NCBI RefSeq assembly: GCF_000711695.1
Contig: NW_013546955.1
Location: 37,260-101,259, forward strand
Reading direction: 5' to 3'
DNA length: 64,000 nucleotides
DNA from: Tilletiaria anomala UBC 951
Lineage: Eukaryota; Basidiomycota; Exobasidiomycetes; Georgefischeriales; Tilletiariaceae
Shown: piece by piece, positions 12,100-22,757 of the stretch
Layout of the letters: every line of letters begins with the position of its first letter
Numbering within the stretch: the first letter of the stretch is position 1
The notes under the pieces: model-generated
The model's database searches: none
Seen by the model: only the letters and a program-made list of their open reading frames with translations
Told to the model about the DNA's origin: nothing
Position numbers and translations under genes: made by a program

Positions 12100-12868
12100 A
12101 CGGGTAAACGATGCTACGTGACCAAATATGCAACAGTTCGCAAGTCGCACACGCAAGTCACGCTACGATGCCTCCTAAAAATTGTATAGGTCAGAATGAT
12201 GTCGTGTGAGCATGAGTCGAAAGGACGAGCATTATGTAGCGCTCTGTGGACCATCAACGAAGCCATGAATGGGCCCCATGTGCCCCCTGCACAATAACGT
12301 CTCGTACAGACGCACACAGATGACACGGCATGCGAGCGGGTTAAAGTGGGTTGCTGGTGCGCATTGCACACTTCAACACCTTTGGGTTGCACTACCAGAA
12401 AGTAGGGTTTTTCAATGTGAAGCAGGCTCTCGGTTGGCACTTGCACAAATGGAAGACACCCCAGTCCTCATCATCTGCGATGGCATGAGGGACGAAGGCG
12501 CTATTTACGTGCTGGCATATCAATTCAAAAGTGTTGGATGCCGGGTACACGCGAGAAAAACAGAGAAGTCAGATGCCTAGTATTGTGTATTGTATCATGT
12601 TCATACAAGGAGAAAACACGACCATGCTTCGTCGTCCCTCGCAGCACAAGATTGCTCATGTCGCTTGACAAGGGACAGGTGCGAGTTGTAATGGCACAGA
12701 CGACGCACCAGCGCATCGCGTCCTTGCTGTGCGTTGCAAATCGACGGCGCTCGGATAAAGTGGACGCAACGAGAGTCGAAGCCATTCCTGTTGCCCATTT
12801 TTTCATACTACGATGACTGCCAAGACCTTTGCAGACAGTCCGGCAACTAGTTGCCCTCGTTTGCAGAT
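12100..12868. other. Intergenic, no gene seen
   Basis: This separates the start of the deubiquitinase gene from the stop of the eS6 gene. Open frames of 60-110 codons on both strands overlap and show no known motif. Confidence 0.5.
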
Positions 12869-14063
12869 TTAGGCCTTCCTGGCAGCCTTGGCAGCCTCCC
12901 GGTGTGCCTGCACAGCCGCCTTCTTCTCTGCCTGGCGCTGAGCAACAACCTTCTCGTACTCGGCCTTCTGCTCCTTCTGTGCCTCGGTTTTGCGGATCTT
13001 GAGCGACCGGAGGTGACGCTTGCGCTGCAGCCGCCCAGGTGTGATGAGACGCTGAATCTTCGGGGCCTTGGTGTATGGCTTGGCACCCTCCTTCTTACCA
13101 GTAACCTCACGGCGAACGACGAACTTGCGGACATCGTCCCTGCACGAGACACATTTATACTGTCAGTATCCATCTACGCAAAAAGGGCAACAGCAAAGCG
13201 TGATGGAACTGCATACTGACTCCTTGTTGAGGTTGAAGAACTTGCGGATGTGGTTGGCACGCTTAGGACCGAGACGCTTAGGCTGGATCGAGGCCTCATC
13301 CGTAAGGCCAGGGATCTCCTGCTCGCCCTGCTTAACAATGATGAGGTGGAGGGCCTGGATGTCGGCAGCAACGATGCAGCCGCGGACCGACTTCCTGCGC
13401 CTCTCACCCGCGCGGCGCTGGCGGTAGCATGAGTGGCCCTCGCCAAGTAGAAGACGGACACGGTATGGGACAAGGACACCCTGCTTCATGGGGAAACCCT
13501 GCTTGTCGTTACCGCCACCAATGCGGACAACGTAGCCCTTCCACTCGTCACCAAGGGCGTCGATCTCGACGTCTTGGGACATGCGCTTCTCCCAAAAGAT
13601 GCGGGTCTTGCGGTCATCGTCGATTTCGATGCTCTTTTGAGCACCCGTTGCCGGGTTAGCGAAGTTCAGCTTCCTGAAATTGATCAAGGTAAGGTTAGCT
13701 GCAGTCCTGTATTGTCTGAACGAGTTGCATAAGAGGGAGGGAACCGCCGCAGTCCAAAGTCGACCATACTCGTGGCAGAATTGCAGATCTGGCGTTGAAC
13801 AACGAGCATCCTTTGCTTTGTCCAGCATTGCCGCTTGCAACAGTTTTCCTTTGGCAGCAGCGTCTTTCGCAACCCGTGTTGCTCCATAGGCCTTCACAAC
13901 GCAGCTGCCCACCGATCCATGCTTCCCTCAGGTCTGGCCGCCAGACATCGTCTCGCCGTCAAACATCCGACATTGCTCCATCTAGTACGTCCAATATCCC
14001 GCACCCCGTTGTGCGTCTTTTGCGATGCGTACTTTCTGCCCATCATGCCGGCGGTACTCACAT
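12869..14063 (-). CDS. RPS6: 40S ribosomal protein eS6 (S6)
   Basis: eS6 is a small-subunit ribosomal protein and the classic TOR/S6-kinase substrate. Exons 14062-14063, 13221-13673 and 12869-13139 join to 241 aa, normal for S6. The first exon supplies only A and T of the start codon; the G is the first base after a 388-nt intron (13674-14061, donor gtgagt, acceptor tttcag). The protein then reads [20 protein letters not shown], with [48 protein letters not shown] and [14 protein letters not shown]. The end is lysine/arginine-rich; the Ser cluster of animal S6 tails is reduced. No ATG in frame exists directly upstream of exon 2, which supports the split start. It is divergent from uS15. Confidence 0.93.
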
Positions 14064-14436
14064 GTTGGGCGATGTTTCCTGCAGACGGAGGTCCGATACC
14101 GTGGCAAGAGTTGGGAAGAAGACTCTTCTGTAGAAATGGTGAGGAGTCGCTGGATTGGGTGTCGCGAGAGCGAGTCGGCCAGTGGGTTGAGTGGGCCAAG
14201 ACGTGAGGGGGCGGAACGGTGGGCCAAGTTGGGTGAAACAGATTGGTGGGCTGAATAATTTTGTGCCGCAGCTGCCTGCAGTGCCTCTTGGTGCCAGGCC
14301 TGTCTGTGGGAGAACGCGCGCGACGCATCAAGCAACGGATTGTAGCCAAAAGGATTGTCACTTTCATACTTCAGAAGGTCGACGTTCAAAGACTCGGCAC
14401 TCCTCATCGACTCGGCAGTTCAGCAAGGTCATCAAG
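14064..14436. promoter_or_regulatory. Putative shared bidirectional promoter of eS6 and uS15
   Basis: If both ribosomal protein genes have the leader exons I infer, only about 375 bp separates them head to head, which suggests a common promoter and matched expression. The 10-mer gtgggccaag occurs twice on the plus strand, at 14191-14200 and 14219-14228, in a G-rich stretch. I do not recognise it as a named factor site. Transcription starts were not determined. Confidence 0.4.
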
Positions 14437-15132
14437 GTGAGCATGTCGCTGGAGAATCAGGGAGGCGACGATGGAGAGCACTTCAACGGCTTCGGATGGA
14501 AAAGCAAGGGCTTTTGAGATAGGACCAGTCGATTGTCTGCCTGCGGAGAGAGCGGCAAGTCGACCAGCGACAGCGCAGAAATGGCGATGCTGGACATGGT
14601 GGAGCAGCTTCATTCGGCTCACATGCCAAACGCGGATCCGCTTCTATCAGCAGGAGATGCGCTAGCATCCTGAAAGTTGGACTGGCGGCTTCTGTTCGCG
14701 CTCGGCTCGCACCGTGCTTCGCCTGCAAGCGAAGTCATCGCTGCCCGATCATCCCAGCTTCGCCGCTCAACGAGCATTATCCTATTTGGGATGGCAAGGG
14801 TAGCTGCATCGAGCATCCAATGAAGGAATAGGCCTACGGTGGATAGGTGTGCTTCGATCGGGTGCAAAGCGAAGGTAATGAGTCCGGAACAGTAGCACCT
14901 GTGGCAGCTATCTCGAGTTGCCTGCCTCACTGAGGTGCCATGCTCTCCTGAGTGAAGATGATTATTCGGTGACAGTTGCGCGGCTTGAATTGGTGATGTT
15001 TGCGGGTCCGACTCTTTGTCTTCAAGGAACGTGGGGAACGGGATTGCGGACCTGCGCTCTTGTTAAGCCTCGAAAGGGATGAACCTTCAACGAGAGTTAT
15101 CCACTAACACGTACTCTTCTTTGCGCTCTCAG
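14437..15132 (+). other. Predicted long 5' UTR intron of uS15
   Basis: A good donor (caaggtgagc at 14432-14441) and a good acceptor (cgctctcag ending at 15132, 13 nt before the uS15 ATG) bracket about 700 nt with no convincing coding frame. Long first introns are common in fungal ribosomal protein genes, and the eS6 gene opposite has one too. The donor is my choice among several; a cDNA could place it elsewhere. Confidence 0.4.
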
Positions 15133-15145
15133 AAAATCCGCCAAG

Positions 15146-15681
15146 ATGGGTCGCATGCACAGCAAGGGCAAGGGTATTTCCTCCTCGGCGCTTCCCTACC
15201 GCCGCTCGCCGCCTTCATGGCTCAAGGCGACTCCGGAGGACGTCTGCAACCAGATCTTCAAGCTCGCCCGCAAGGGTCTCACCCCATCGCAGATCGGTGT
15301 TCAGCTCCGCGACAGCCAGGGTATTGCCCAGGTCAGGTTCGTCACCGGTAACAAGATTTTGAGGATCCTCAAGAGCGAGGGCCTTGCCCCGCAAATTCCT
15401 GAGGACCTTTACCACCTCATCGTGAGTGATCCTCCTAGTGGAAATATGTGAGAAGCGTGCGCGAACTAATGGACCATGATGCTTGTTTTCTTTTAACTCA
15501 GAAAAAGGCTGTGTCCGTCCGCAAGCACCTCGAGCGCAACCGCAAGGACATGGACTCCAAGTTCCGCCTGATTCTGATCGAGTCGAGGATCCACAGGCTT
15601 GCCCGCTACTACAAGACCAAGGGTGCCGTCCCGCCGACCTTCAAGTACGAGAGCACGACTGCTAGCACTCTTGTTGCTTAA
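15146..15681 (+). CDS. RPS13: 40S ribosomal protein uS15 (S13)
   Basis: uS15 binds the central domain of 18S rRNA in the small ribosomal subunit. Exons 15146-15421 and 15502-15681 (80-nt intron, donor gtgagt, acceptor aactcag) join to 151 aa, exactly the usual S13 length. It begins [20 protein letters not shown] and contains [54 protein letters not shown] and [12 protein letters not shown]. The context of the start (ccaagATGG) is strong. It is transcribed away from eS6. Confidence 0.97.
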
Positions 15682-15894
15682 GTGTCGTTTTCGCGCTCAT
15701 CGCATCGCAGACATGAGCGTTCTCGTCATTGTTGCATAGGGTTGACAATGATGAGTACGCAATTCACACTTGTACTATTCGGTAGATTGCATCTATGACC
15801 CTATGAAACGACGTCGCTTGTCGGTGAAGCATCTATCGTATGCGCCGTTGCCTCTGGCAGATAGTCCTTTGCTTAAATTGAGGGCAATGCTTCG

Positions 15895-18326
15895 TTACAC
15901 CATGACGATGCCGTTCCCGCTGCCGTACTCCTCAGGTCGCTGCCTCGTCTGCATGACTCGGGCAATTTCGTCCTGTATGGACATCGCCTTGTCTCCGCCA
16001 GACGCCGAGGCGAACGCCTTGTGCTGCGCATTGACGTATTGCGCCACGGGATCGAATTCTGCCTCGCCTGCGCGAGAGCCGATGCCTCCTTGGATTGGCT
16101 TCACTCGCCAGTTCTGCAATGGGAGAACATAAGCTGTCAGCAATCGCACGCGAGAGTATGACGTCGAGCAGAAAGCGTAGACTCACAAAGAGATAGAAGC
16201 GCAGGAACCCATCGCCCGGGCCGAATTTCTGCTCCGATAGAAAGAGTGGATTGTCCATGACGGTGAGACAGTTTACAACATCAAAGCCCTCCTGTGAAAT
16301 GAATCAGAGGCTTAGAAATCAGCTGCGCGTACGCTCAGTGCCAAAGTCAGAGGGGCAACACGCACTTGCTTTGCGAGAATGAGCAGATCATTGACGAGCT
16401 CATTCAAGCGCTTCTTGATCTTGTCCTTCACCTCCCTCCCTTCGTGGTCCCACCGCAATACACCATCCTCATCAGCCGCTTCGTCAGCGCTAAGTCCGGT
16501 AATATGGCTTTTCTTCCATGGTTCGAGTCCTTCGGTTGATTCTGGGATCGGCGCCGTCGCATAGGGCGACGATGAAGGGTTCACGGATGGAGAGGCGGAG
16601 GACGACGTTGATGATGACGTGCCGCCTGCACTGGCTGATGGCCGGTGGTCGGAGAACCCAACATCCGTAGCGTAGTAGAAGAGGTATGCCGCGTTCAGAA
16701 CCGTGTGCTTTGCATTATCCAAAATCGATGACGGCAGGCTGTAAAAGCTGAACATGTCGGTAATACGGCCTTCCTCGTTCTACCAATGTGAATGAGAGTG
16801 TGAATAAGGCGGTCTAGCACGAGCTCAATTAGTCAAGACGCACCTCCACAACGTAGCTCCAAGTGACCTGCTTCTCCCTCTTGCCTGCACCGGCCTCTTC
16901 TCCTCTCCCACTGAGAAAAAGGTGTCGAACCTCTTCATCACTGAACCTTGGCGCCATGTCGTACTTGCGCATGAAGCGTCTCGTCAACTTGCCGACCGGC
17001 TTGACATCTACCTCTCGCATTTCCCTCAGCCCCTTTGTCCGCGGCTGCGGAGGGAGAACGTAGCGCTTGGCCCAAGCATCCTTCGACATGTTCTGCGGTA
17101 CGGCGGCGAAGCCGATCTCGAGCAGCTTTAGCGCGTTGAGCGTGCGGTGGTAATATCGGGCGCAGGACATGGGTGTGGGGATTACGATGCCGCCCGTGTA
17201 AATGGCTTGAAAGACACCGGTTAAATGGCACTGTCTTGTGACTTCCTTGATGAGCATCGGTGCGAGTCGCTTGGAACGAAGCTTCTTGTGCACACAAAGG
17301 AAATTGATCTCAACGGAATGGTAGGATCTGCATTCGGCACACCGGGCGATCAGTCAGCCACTCGCCGCACTGGCCTTCCACCGAGATGCCGGAAACTCAC
17401 TGATCCCTAACTCTCAATTCATGAGGGATACCGGAAATGAAAGCGACCATTTTGCCCGTGCTTTTGACTCGAACGCCGATGTGCCAGGTTTTGTGGTATC
17501 CTGGATGGCGCAAGACCCAGTTGAGAAATTCAGGGCTGTACCTGAACCGCAGGCTGGCATCGTCATCTTCAATGTAATTGGCGATGAGCAGCTCGTATAC
17601 TTCTTTGAGCTGTTCTGCATCATCAATGTCCACTTGAACCCATTCAAAGTCGGACGGGAGTGGATACGGTTCTTGGCGAACAAGATGGGCAGGTTGGTTC
17701 GGCTCAATCGGACCGTCTTGCTCCGTGGGCCCATCTTCAGGCTTGGCCACCGGCTGTGTCTTCCAGAACTTGTGCTCTGCAATCTGTTTCTGGGTGCTCA
17801 GCTTCGCTTTTTCTTCTTGCCTCTTGACGAGTAAGTCCCTCTCGAGGTTCATGGCGGCGAGCAGCTTGGCCAGATTCGTACGGTTGACATTCTGTGCGGC
17901 CCCAGCACCGTGTTCCTTGGCAACCGCGGCCTTGATGGAGTCGAGCACCTGTTCCGATAGCTCCCGATCTTGAGCGTTGCCCGTGGAAGCCGATTTCGCG
18001 CCCGGGGAGCCACTCTCGTCTGCATTCTGTCCAATACCCAGTTTCTTCTTTAGCTTTGCCTTGTACTTTTGCTTCTTGCGCTGCTTGGCGCTGAGACCAT
18101 CGGTACCCGTAGCACCGTCGGCGTCATCCCCCGCATGGTCCTCACCCTCATCTTCTTCTGCAGCTCCAGGCCGCCGCTCGGTAGCAGCAACTGGCGTCGG
18201 TTTATCCCGAGACGGTTGGACTGACGGCGACGTGGTGCGGTCGTCTGACTGCTCGCCAGGCTTGAAGCCCGCAGCTGTTGGTTGCACCATACCTGCTCGC
18301 AATACAGTGTTGAAGGCCCCCAGCAA
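15895..18326 (-). CDS. NMT1: Glycylpeptide N-tetradecanoyltransferase (N-myristoyltransferase)
   Basis: NMT moves myristate from myristoyl-CoA to N-terminal glycines of proteins. Exons 17401-18326, 16844-17327, 16366-16779, 16187-16291 and 15895-16113 join to 715 aa (703 if ATG 18290 is used), longer than the roughly 450-600 aa usual in fungi. The first 200 residues are low-complexity, with a basic run ([17 protein letters not shown]). The catalytic part has [75 protein letters not shown] and the signature [18 protein letters not shown]. Two unusual inserts appear: a Ser/Pro/Thr-rich loop after YYATDVGFS, and about 50 residues between NWRV and the terminal GNGIVMV. The last residues of NMT normally supply the catalytic carboxylate. 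Confidence 0.93.
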
Positions 18327-18772
18327 TGACCTCTCGCGAGCTATCGGCGTGAAGCAGCCTGGCTGCAGTGAGCGAAGACATAGGGCGCCTAATTACTATA
18401 GCATTCAGACTGTCATATGAGAGATGTCTCCTTGGAAATTGGAGCCTTCTGAACGAGGCGAAACTCGCAACCGCTACACAGAGTGGCGCAGTGCCGATTT
18501 CTGTTTTTCCAGGTTGGCTGAGACTCCTTGTCGCCATCTATATATTGACTTTGTCTTATATACGCATCCTCGACATTGACCACGACCTGTCATCAGTTGT
18601 CAACTTCGGACAGCATCCCTCTTGACGGAACCGAGCACTCGTGACTGGCCAGACCACCCGAAAGACCATCTGAAGCATTTACTCCGTCTCTGTAGAGTCC
18701 CACCGCCAGCGCCGCTCTCGACTGCAGCGTTGCTATTAAATTGCGCGAAACCAAGGTTGCTCATCGCCCACC
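18327..18772. other. Intergenic between divergent NMT and SLT11 genes
   Basis: This 446-bp gap separates two divergently transcribed genes and presumably holds both promoters. I see no coding signal and no motif I can name. Confidence 0.5.
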
Positions 18773-19954
18773 ATGTCGTATGGCCTTGGAGGCAAAGCGG
18801 ATAATAACCTCAAGGGAGGTGAGGTCGCAGACACACCCATCCTCTGTGAGACATGTCTGGGCCCGAACCCATATGTGCGGATGAGCAAGCAGATGCACGG
18901 TAGTGAATGTAAGGTATGTGCACACCCCCTCATCGCGAAATGGGTTCGGTCTGAAATGCTGACTTTTGCACAATACATCCAAGATCTGCACTCGGCCTTT
19001 CACTGTCTTCCGATGGAACCCGGGGCAAGGCATGCGCTTCAAGCGCACTGAAATCTGCACATCGTGCGCCAAGATCAAGAACGTATGCCAGACCTGCGTG
19101 CTTGATCTGCAGTACGGCTTGCCAGTCCAGGTGCGCGATGCTGCGCTGGGCGTCAAGAACAAGGCGCCTACGAGCGACATCAATCGCGAGTACTACATGC
19201 AGAACATCGAAGCAAAACTCGGCGATGGAAGCGATGGAAGCAGCATGATCGAAAGCTCTGCCGGTCCGAGCGCCCGTGCGGGCCAGGAGCTGCTGCGCAA
19301 GCTCGCGCGGACCGATCCTAACTACAAGCGCAATAGGCCGCATCTGTGTTCTTTTTACGCAAAGGGAAATTGCACGAGAGGAGACGAGTGCCCCTTTCGA
19401 CACGAGCTGCCGAGAGACAAGGAGGATCCGCTCAGCAGGCAGAACATCAAAGATCGGTTCCATGGCCGGAATGACCCGGTAGCGAAGAAGATCATGGGAA
19501 AGCATCAGGCGGAACTTGGATTGACGCCTCCGGAGGACCCTGATGTGGTGCGTAAGGGCGACGGAATTTCGATTTCTGGGAAAGCCGCTGGACTAACACA
19601 ACCTTTCTACCGCGTGCTGCACAGACATCCCTCTTCCTGACATCTCTTTCGCCCGCAACATCGGAAGACGCGATCCGAACCTACTTCGTCTCGACCACTC
19701 CATCACTCAAACCAGAAAGCATCAAGTCCATCACCCTCGTCTCCACTTCCAACTGTGCCTTTGTCAACTTCCGATCACGGAAAGAAGCAGAAGCGGCGGC
19801 AGAACGATGCGCGGTAAAAGTGCAGCTTGGTGGGAAAGAGGTCCGCGTAACATGGGGAAGAAGCAGACCGAAGCAAAAGGCAGGAAGAGCGGCGTCCTCG
19901 CCGATGAACGCGGACAGTCCGGCAATAGAAGGGAAAGAAGTAGGTGCGGCGTAG
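18773..19954 (+). CDS. SLT11: Pre-mRNA-splicing factor Slt11/Ecm2 (RBM22 homologue)
   Basis: Slt11/RBM22 is a spliceosome protein that contacts U6 and the intron in the activated complex. Exons 18773-18913, 18984-19547 and 19625-19954 join to 344 aa. The N-terminal zinc-binding region reads [17 protein letters not shown], then [13 protein letters not shown] and [19 protein letters not shown] conserved linker ([11 protein letters not shown]) leads to a CCCH finger, [21 protein letters not shown]-terminal RRM follows, with [20 protein letters not shown] as its first strand and [17 protein letters not shown] as RNP1. The ATG at 18773 directly precedes the conserved [12 protein letters not shown]. 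It converges on the amine oxidase gene with about 56 bp between stop codons. Confidence 0.95.
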
Positions 19955-20010
19955 TGATCGCTTTCGCGATTGCTCGCTGCGACGAATGTATGATACCAAG
20001 CCGCGACTGT

Positions 20011-22066
20011 TTACATCAGCTGCCTGCATGCTCTATCTCCTTCGCGAGCAAGTTGCTGCTCCGTCCGCTCGCTGCTCGCTACGAGGTGTCGTACCCCCCT
20101 CTCGTTCGCAAGATTGACGATCCTCACCCCCTCTTCTAGCCCGCTCATGAGGGCACCATGTACCGAGGCGTATAAATCCGGATGACACGCCTCGCCGCAG
20201 AACCCAAGTTGCCCACCACACACGGGACGTGCAAGCTCCATCATATCCAGTGGTGACGCTGCTGGCCGAACCCCACCCTCATCGCCGTGTCCGTCTCCGC
20301 TTCCATTGGCACCGCTACGCTTACGCGCGGCAGGCAAGTAAGTGTAGCTTCCCAGGGAGTGTGGATCGGAACGCCAGCGCGTCACGACCGAGGCGACGGG
20401 CCTGGATGGAGCGCTGCTTTCTGCACTGCCAATGGCTGCGGCCGCGGCTGAGGGTGCAACTGCATCGTTCCCCGTTTTTCTGTGATTCTCAGGCGGTTTC
20501 GGTAAGATGGCAGCGACAAGGCGCGTGTGGACGTGGGACGTCAACTCCGCGTCGCGCTCCGGTGTGATATTCTCGATTGCTTCCGCTACAGGAGGGCCGA
20601 AGAAGAGCATCAGCATCGGCTTGCCCGTGACGCTATAGTAGTCCTGTGCCAAGAGCGGTGCCGTTTTGAGTTGTGGGAATGGGGTATGTCCCTCCTGTCA
20701 TTTGAAGCGGGGGGAGAGGAGGAAGGCGAGAGAGCCGGCGACGGCAGGTCAAAATACCAGCCATCTGCTTGTGGGTTGCTGATGTCTTATCTCCACCATG
20801 GCGAAGAGTACGTAAGGACAATTTTGTTGAGCAGGCCAAATCCAAGGCGCTCGATGGCTCCTTGTTTTCGAAGCGGTAGTGGTGGTTTGAATGCTGGCGC
20901 TTCTTTTTGAAGGACACCCAGTGGAAGGCTGCAGATGACAAAGTCGCTGTGGAATTTCATCTGGTCGCCTTGCAATGAGACAGCTTGAACGGCAAAGGGA
21001 CTGTCATCGTCGTCGTTCTGCCGCGCAATCTGCGTCACCTTGGAGTCTAAGATGAGCTCGGCGCCTTCTTTCTCGGCTTGTCGCCATGTCCAGTCGATCA
21101 GCTGCCGACACCCGTGAGTAACGACTGCGTCTTCGCCACCGTACTGATGTATTACAAGATGTCGTACATTTGTCATACGATCACTTCACAGGTTGCTTGC
21201 CATCTACTCATGTCCTTTTCGAAGCCCCAACATCGTAAACTCGTCTTGTCGAGCTGTGCACCAATCCAGCCTGCCCATATTGGCGCCAGGGACAGGATGC
21301 GTTCTCGCTCCTTCGCATCGATCCCATACCAAACTCCCTCGTGCGCCTCGCTCTTGATCATCGGATCTCAAAGTGTCTCCTCGTCACCAGGTATGTTTCT
21401 CTGCCGTGAGCCTGCTTGCTCTGACTCCACATCCCTTCCCACACGACCCTCTTGAGCGAGGCGAGCACACCTCTGAAATGTGACCTCGCTCGAAGAGTAC
21501 TCTATTCTCTCGGCCTACTCATCAGGGAGTCGTTCTCCATGTGCACCGTCCCGAAAGACGTGCATGAAGGACGTTTCTGAAGGCAGGTGCAGGGAGAATG
21601 GCACCCGCTTGCTCAGAGCCATCAGTTGGTTGCCGATCACACCGTGCACAAAGCTGGCGCCGAGGTCCGCATAGACGGTACTGCTGCCCGCTACATTCTT
21701 GTCGGAGGCGTCCGAGCCATCGTTATTCTCGACGTACGCCGCGAATTCCGATTGCGACAAGCTGCTTGCCACTGTGCTTGTACTGGCTGACCGACCCCGA
21801 AAGGCACCGCTGCCAGTGGTAGCAACGGCGGTCCGGCTCGTGGCGCGCCGCTTCTCTTTGATGGGCAGCTCATGCGTGTGAATACGACCACCGATCCGCT
21901 GCCGGCTCTCGAGAATGAGCACCTGCAAGCCCGCCGAGGAGATCTCACGCGCCGCGCTTAGACCGGAGGCACCTGCTCCGACGAAGATGGCGGTGTAGTG
22001 CACCGAGGTGAATTGCTTTGCGGTCGCGCTTGATGATTGCCCCGCAGCGGAGCTCAGGTGGCTCAT
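20011..22066 (-). CDS. Flavin-containing amine/polyamine oxidase, frame hard to close
   Basis: This encodes an FAD-dependent amine oxidase of the polyamine oxidase/LSD-like fold. The Rossmann motif is intact (IFVGAGASGLSAAREI, then RQRIGGRIHT). Further family blocks are YADLGASFVHGVIGN, EGVWYGIDAKERE, YGGEDAVVTHGCRQLIDW, VICSLPLGVLQ, RLGFGLLNKIVLTYSSP, VTRWRSDPHSLGSYTYL and GQLGFCGEACHPDLYASVHG. A closed 617-aa frame needs introns at 21471-21518, 21367-21387, 21144-21184, 20768-20796 and 20695-20757, that is 48, 21, 41, 29 and 63 nt. Four are far below the local norm. The other reading is a decaying gene with in-frame stops near 21515 and 21372. The start at 22066 is chosen to precede the conserved part; 22135 is the alternative. 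Substrate unknown. Confidence 0.7.
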
Positions 22067-22757
22067 CTTGGCTGTGTCCAGCTTGGCGCTCGAGCGTGTT
22101 GGCTGGTGCCTTTGGTTGCAATGGCATCCTGACAACTCGATGTCTCGAACCGCTCCGCAAGAGACTACTATCGAAATGAATGGTGAAGCGTGAGATCACT
22201 ACACGCTCCGCTAGACGGTCGAAGCGCGACCAAAAAGGTCCTGCGACTGGGTGGGCAGACGTGGTATAATTGGAATGGATCCCGGACCAGCGAAGGTGAC
22301 GCTCGGAAACTATGTAGCTCGCATGTCGAGGCGGACCGTGTTCACTCTATGCTACATACATGCGCTTTCGCCCTGCACTCTTTGCCGCTGGACCCCGCCA
22401 TCGCTTCATCGGATCATCAGCGTTTGCGTGGATATGTGGTCCAAGTCTTACCATATTACCGAGTGTTATGCTATGGGAGAGGCGCACACATATTCGCGCG
22501 CCAGATTGTTACGTAAGCATCCGAACTCGCACGTGCGATATTAACTTGCACACCACCTTCAGGTATATGCCGCTCGTACGCCATTTATACGAATACATAC
22601 CCTGCTTGGGTTGAAATTGCACGGGAGGGCATCAGGCGTCACACCGGCGCACCGTGTGATCCGAAAAGCGCGAGCATATGTGCATTTAACTATAGTTGCT
22701 TGGGTAAATATCACGTGCCATTTCACCCAGCATCTGGCATTCGACGGACGCATCACC
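22067..22757. other. Intergenic, no gene seen
   Basis: This lies upstream of the amine oxidase gene and downstream of the FAHD1-like gene. Three overlapping plus-strand frames of 84-108 codons near 22190-22614 show no known motif and disagree with one another. Confidence 0.5.

Noticed and set aside
16519-16532. ggttcgagtcc, a sequence like a tRNA B box
   Set aside because: It lies inside an NMT coding exon, and I found no A box or foldable cloverleaf around it.
18930-19505. Minus-strand frame of 191 codons
   Set aside because: It is antisense to the SLT11 exon with the CCCH finger, which is the clear coding strand.
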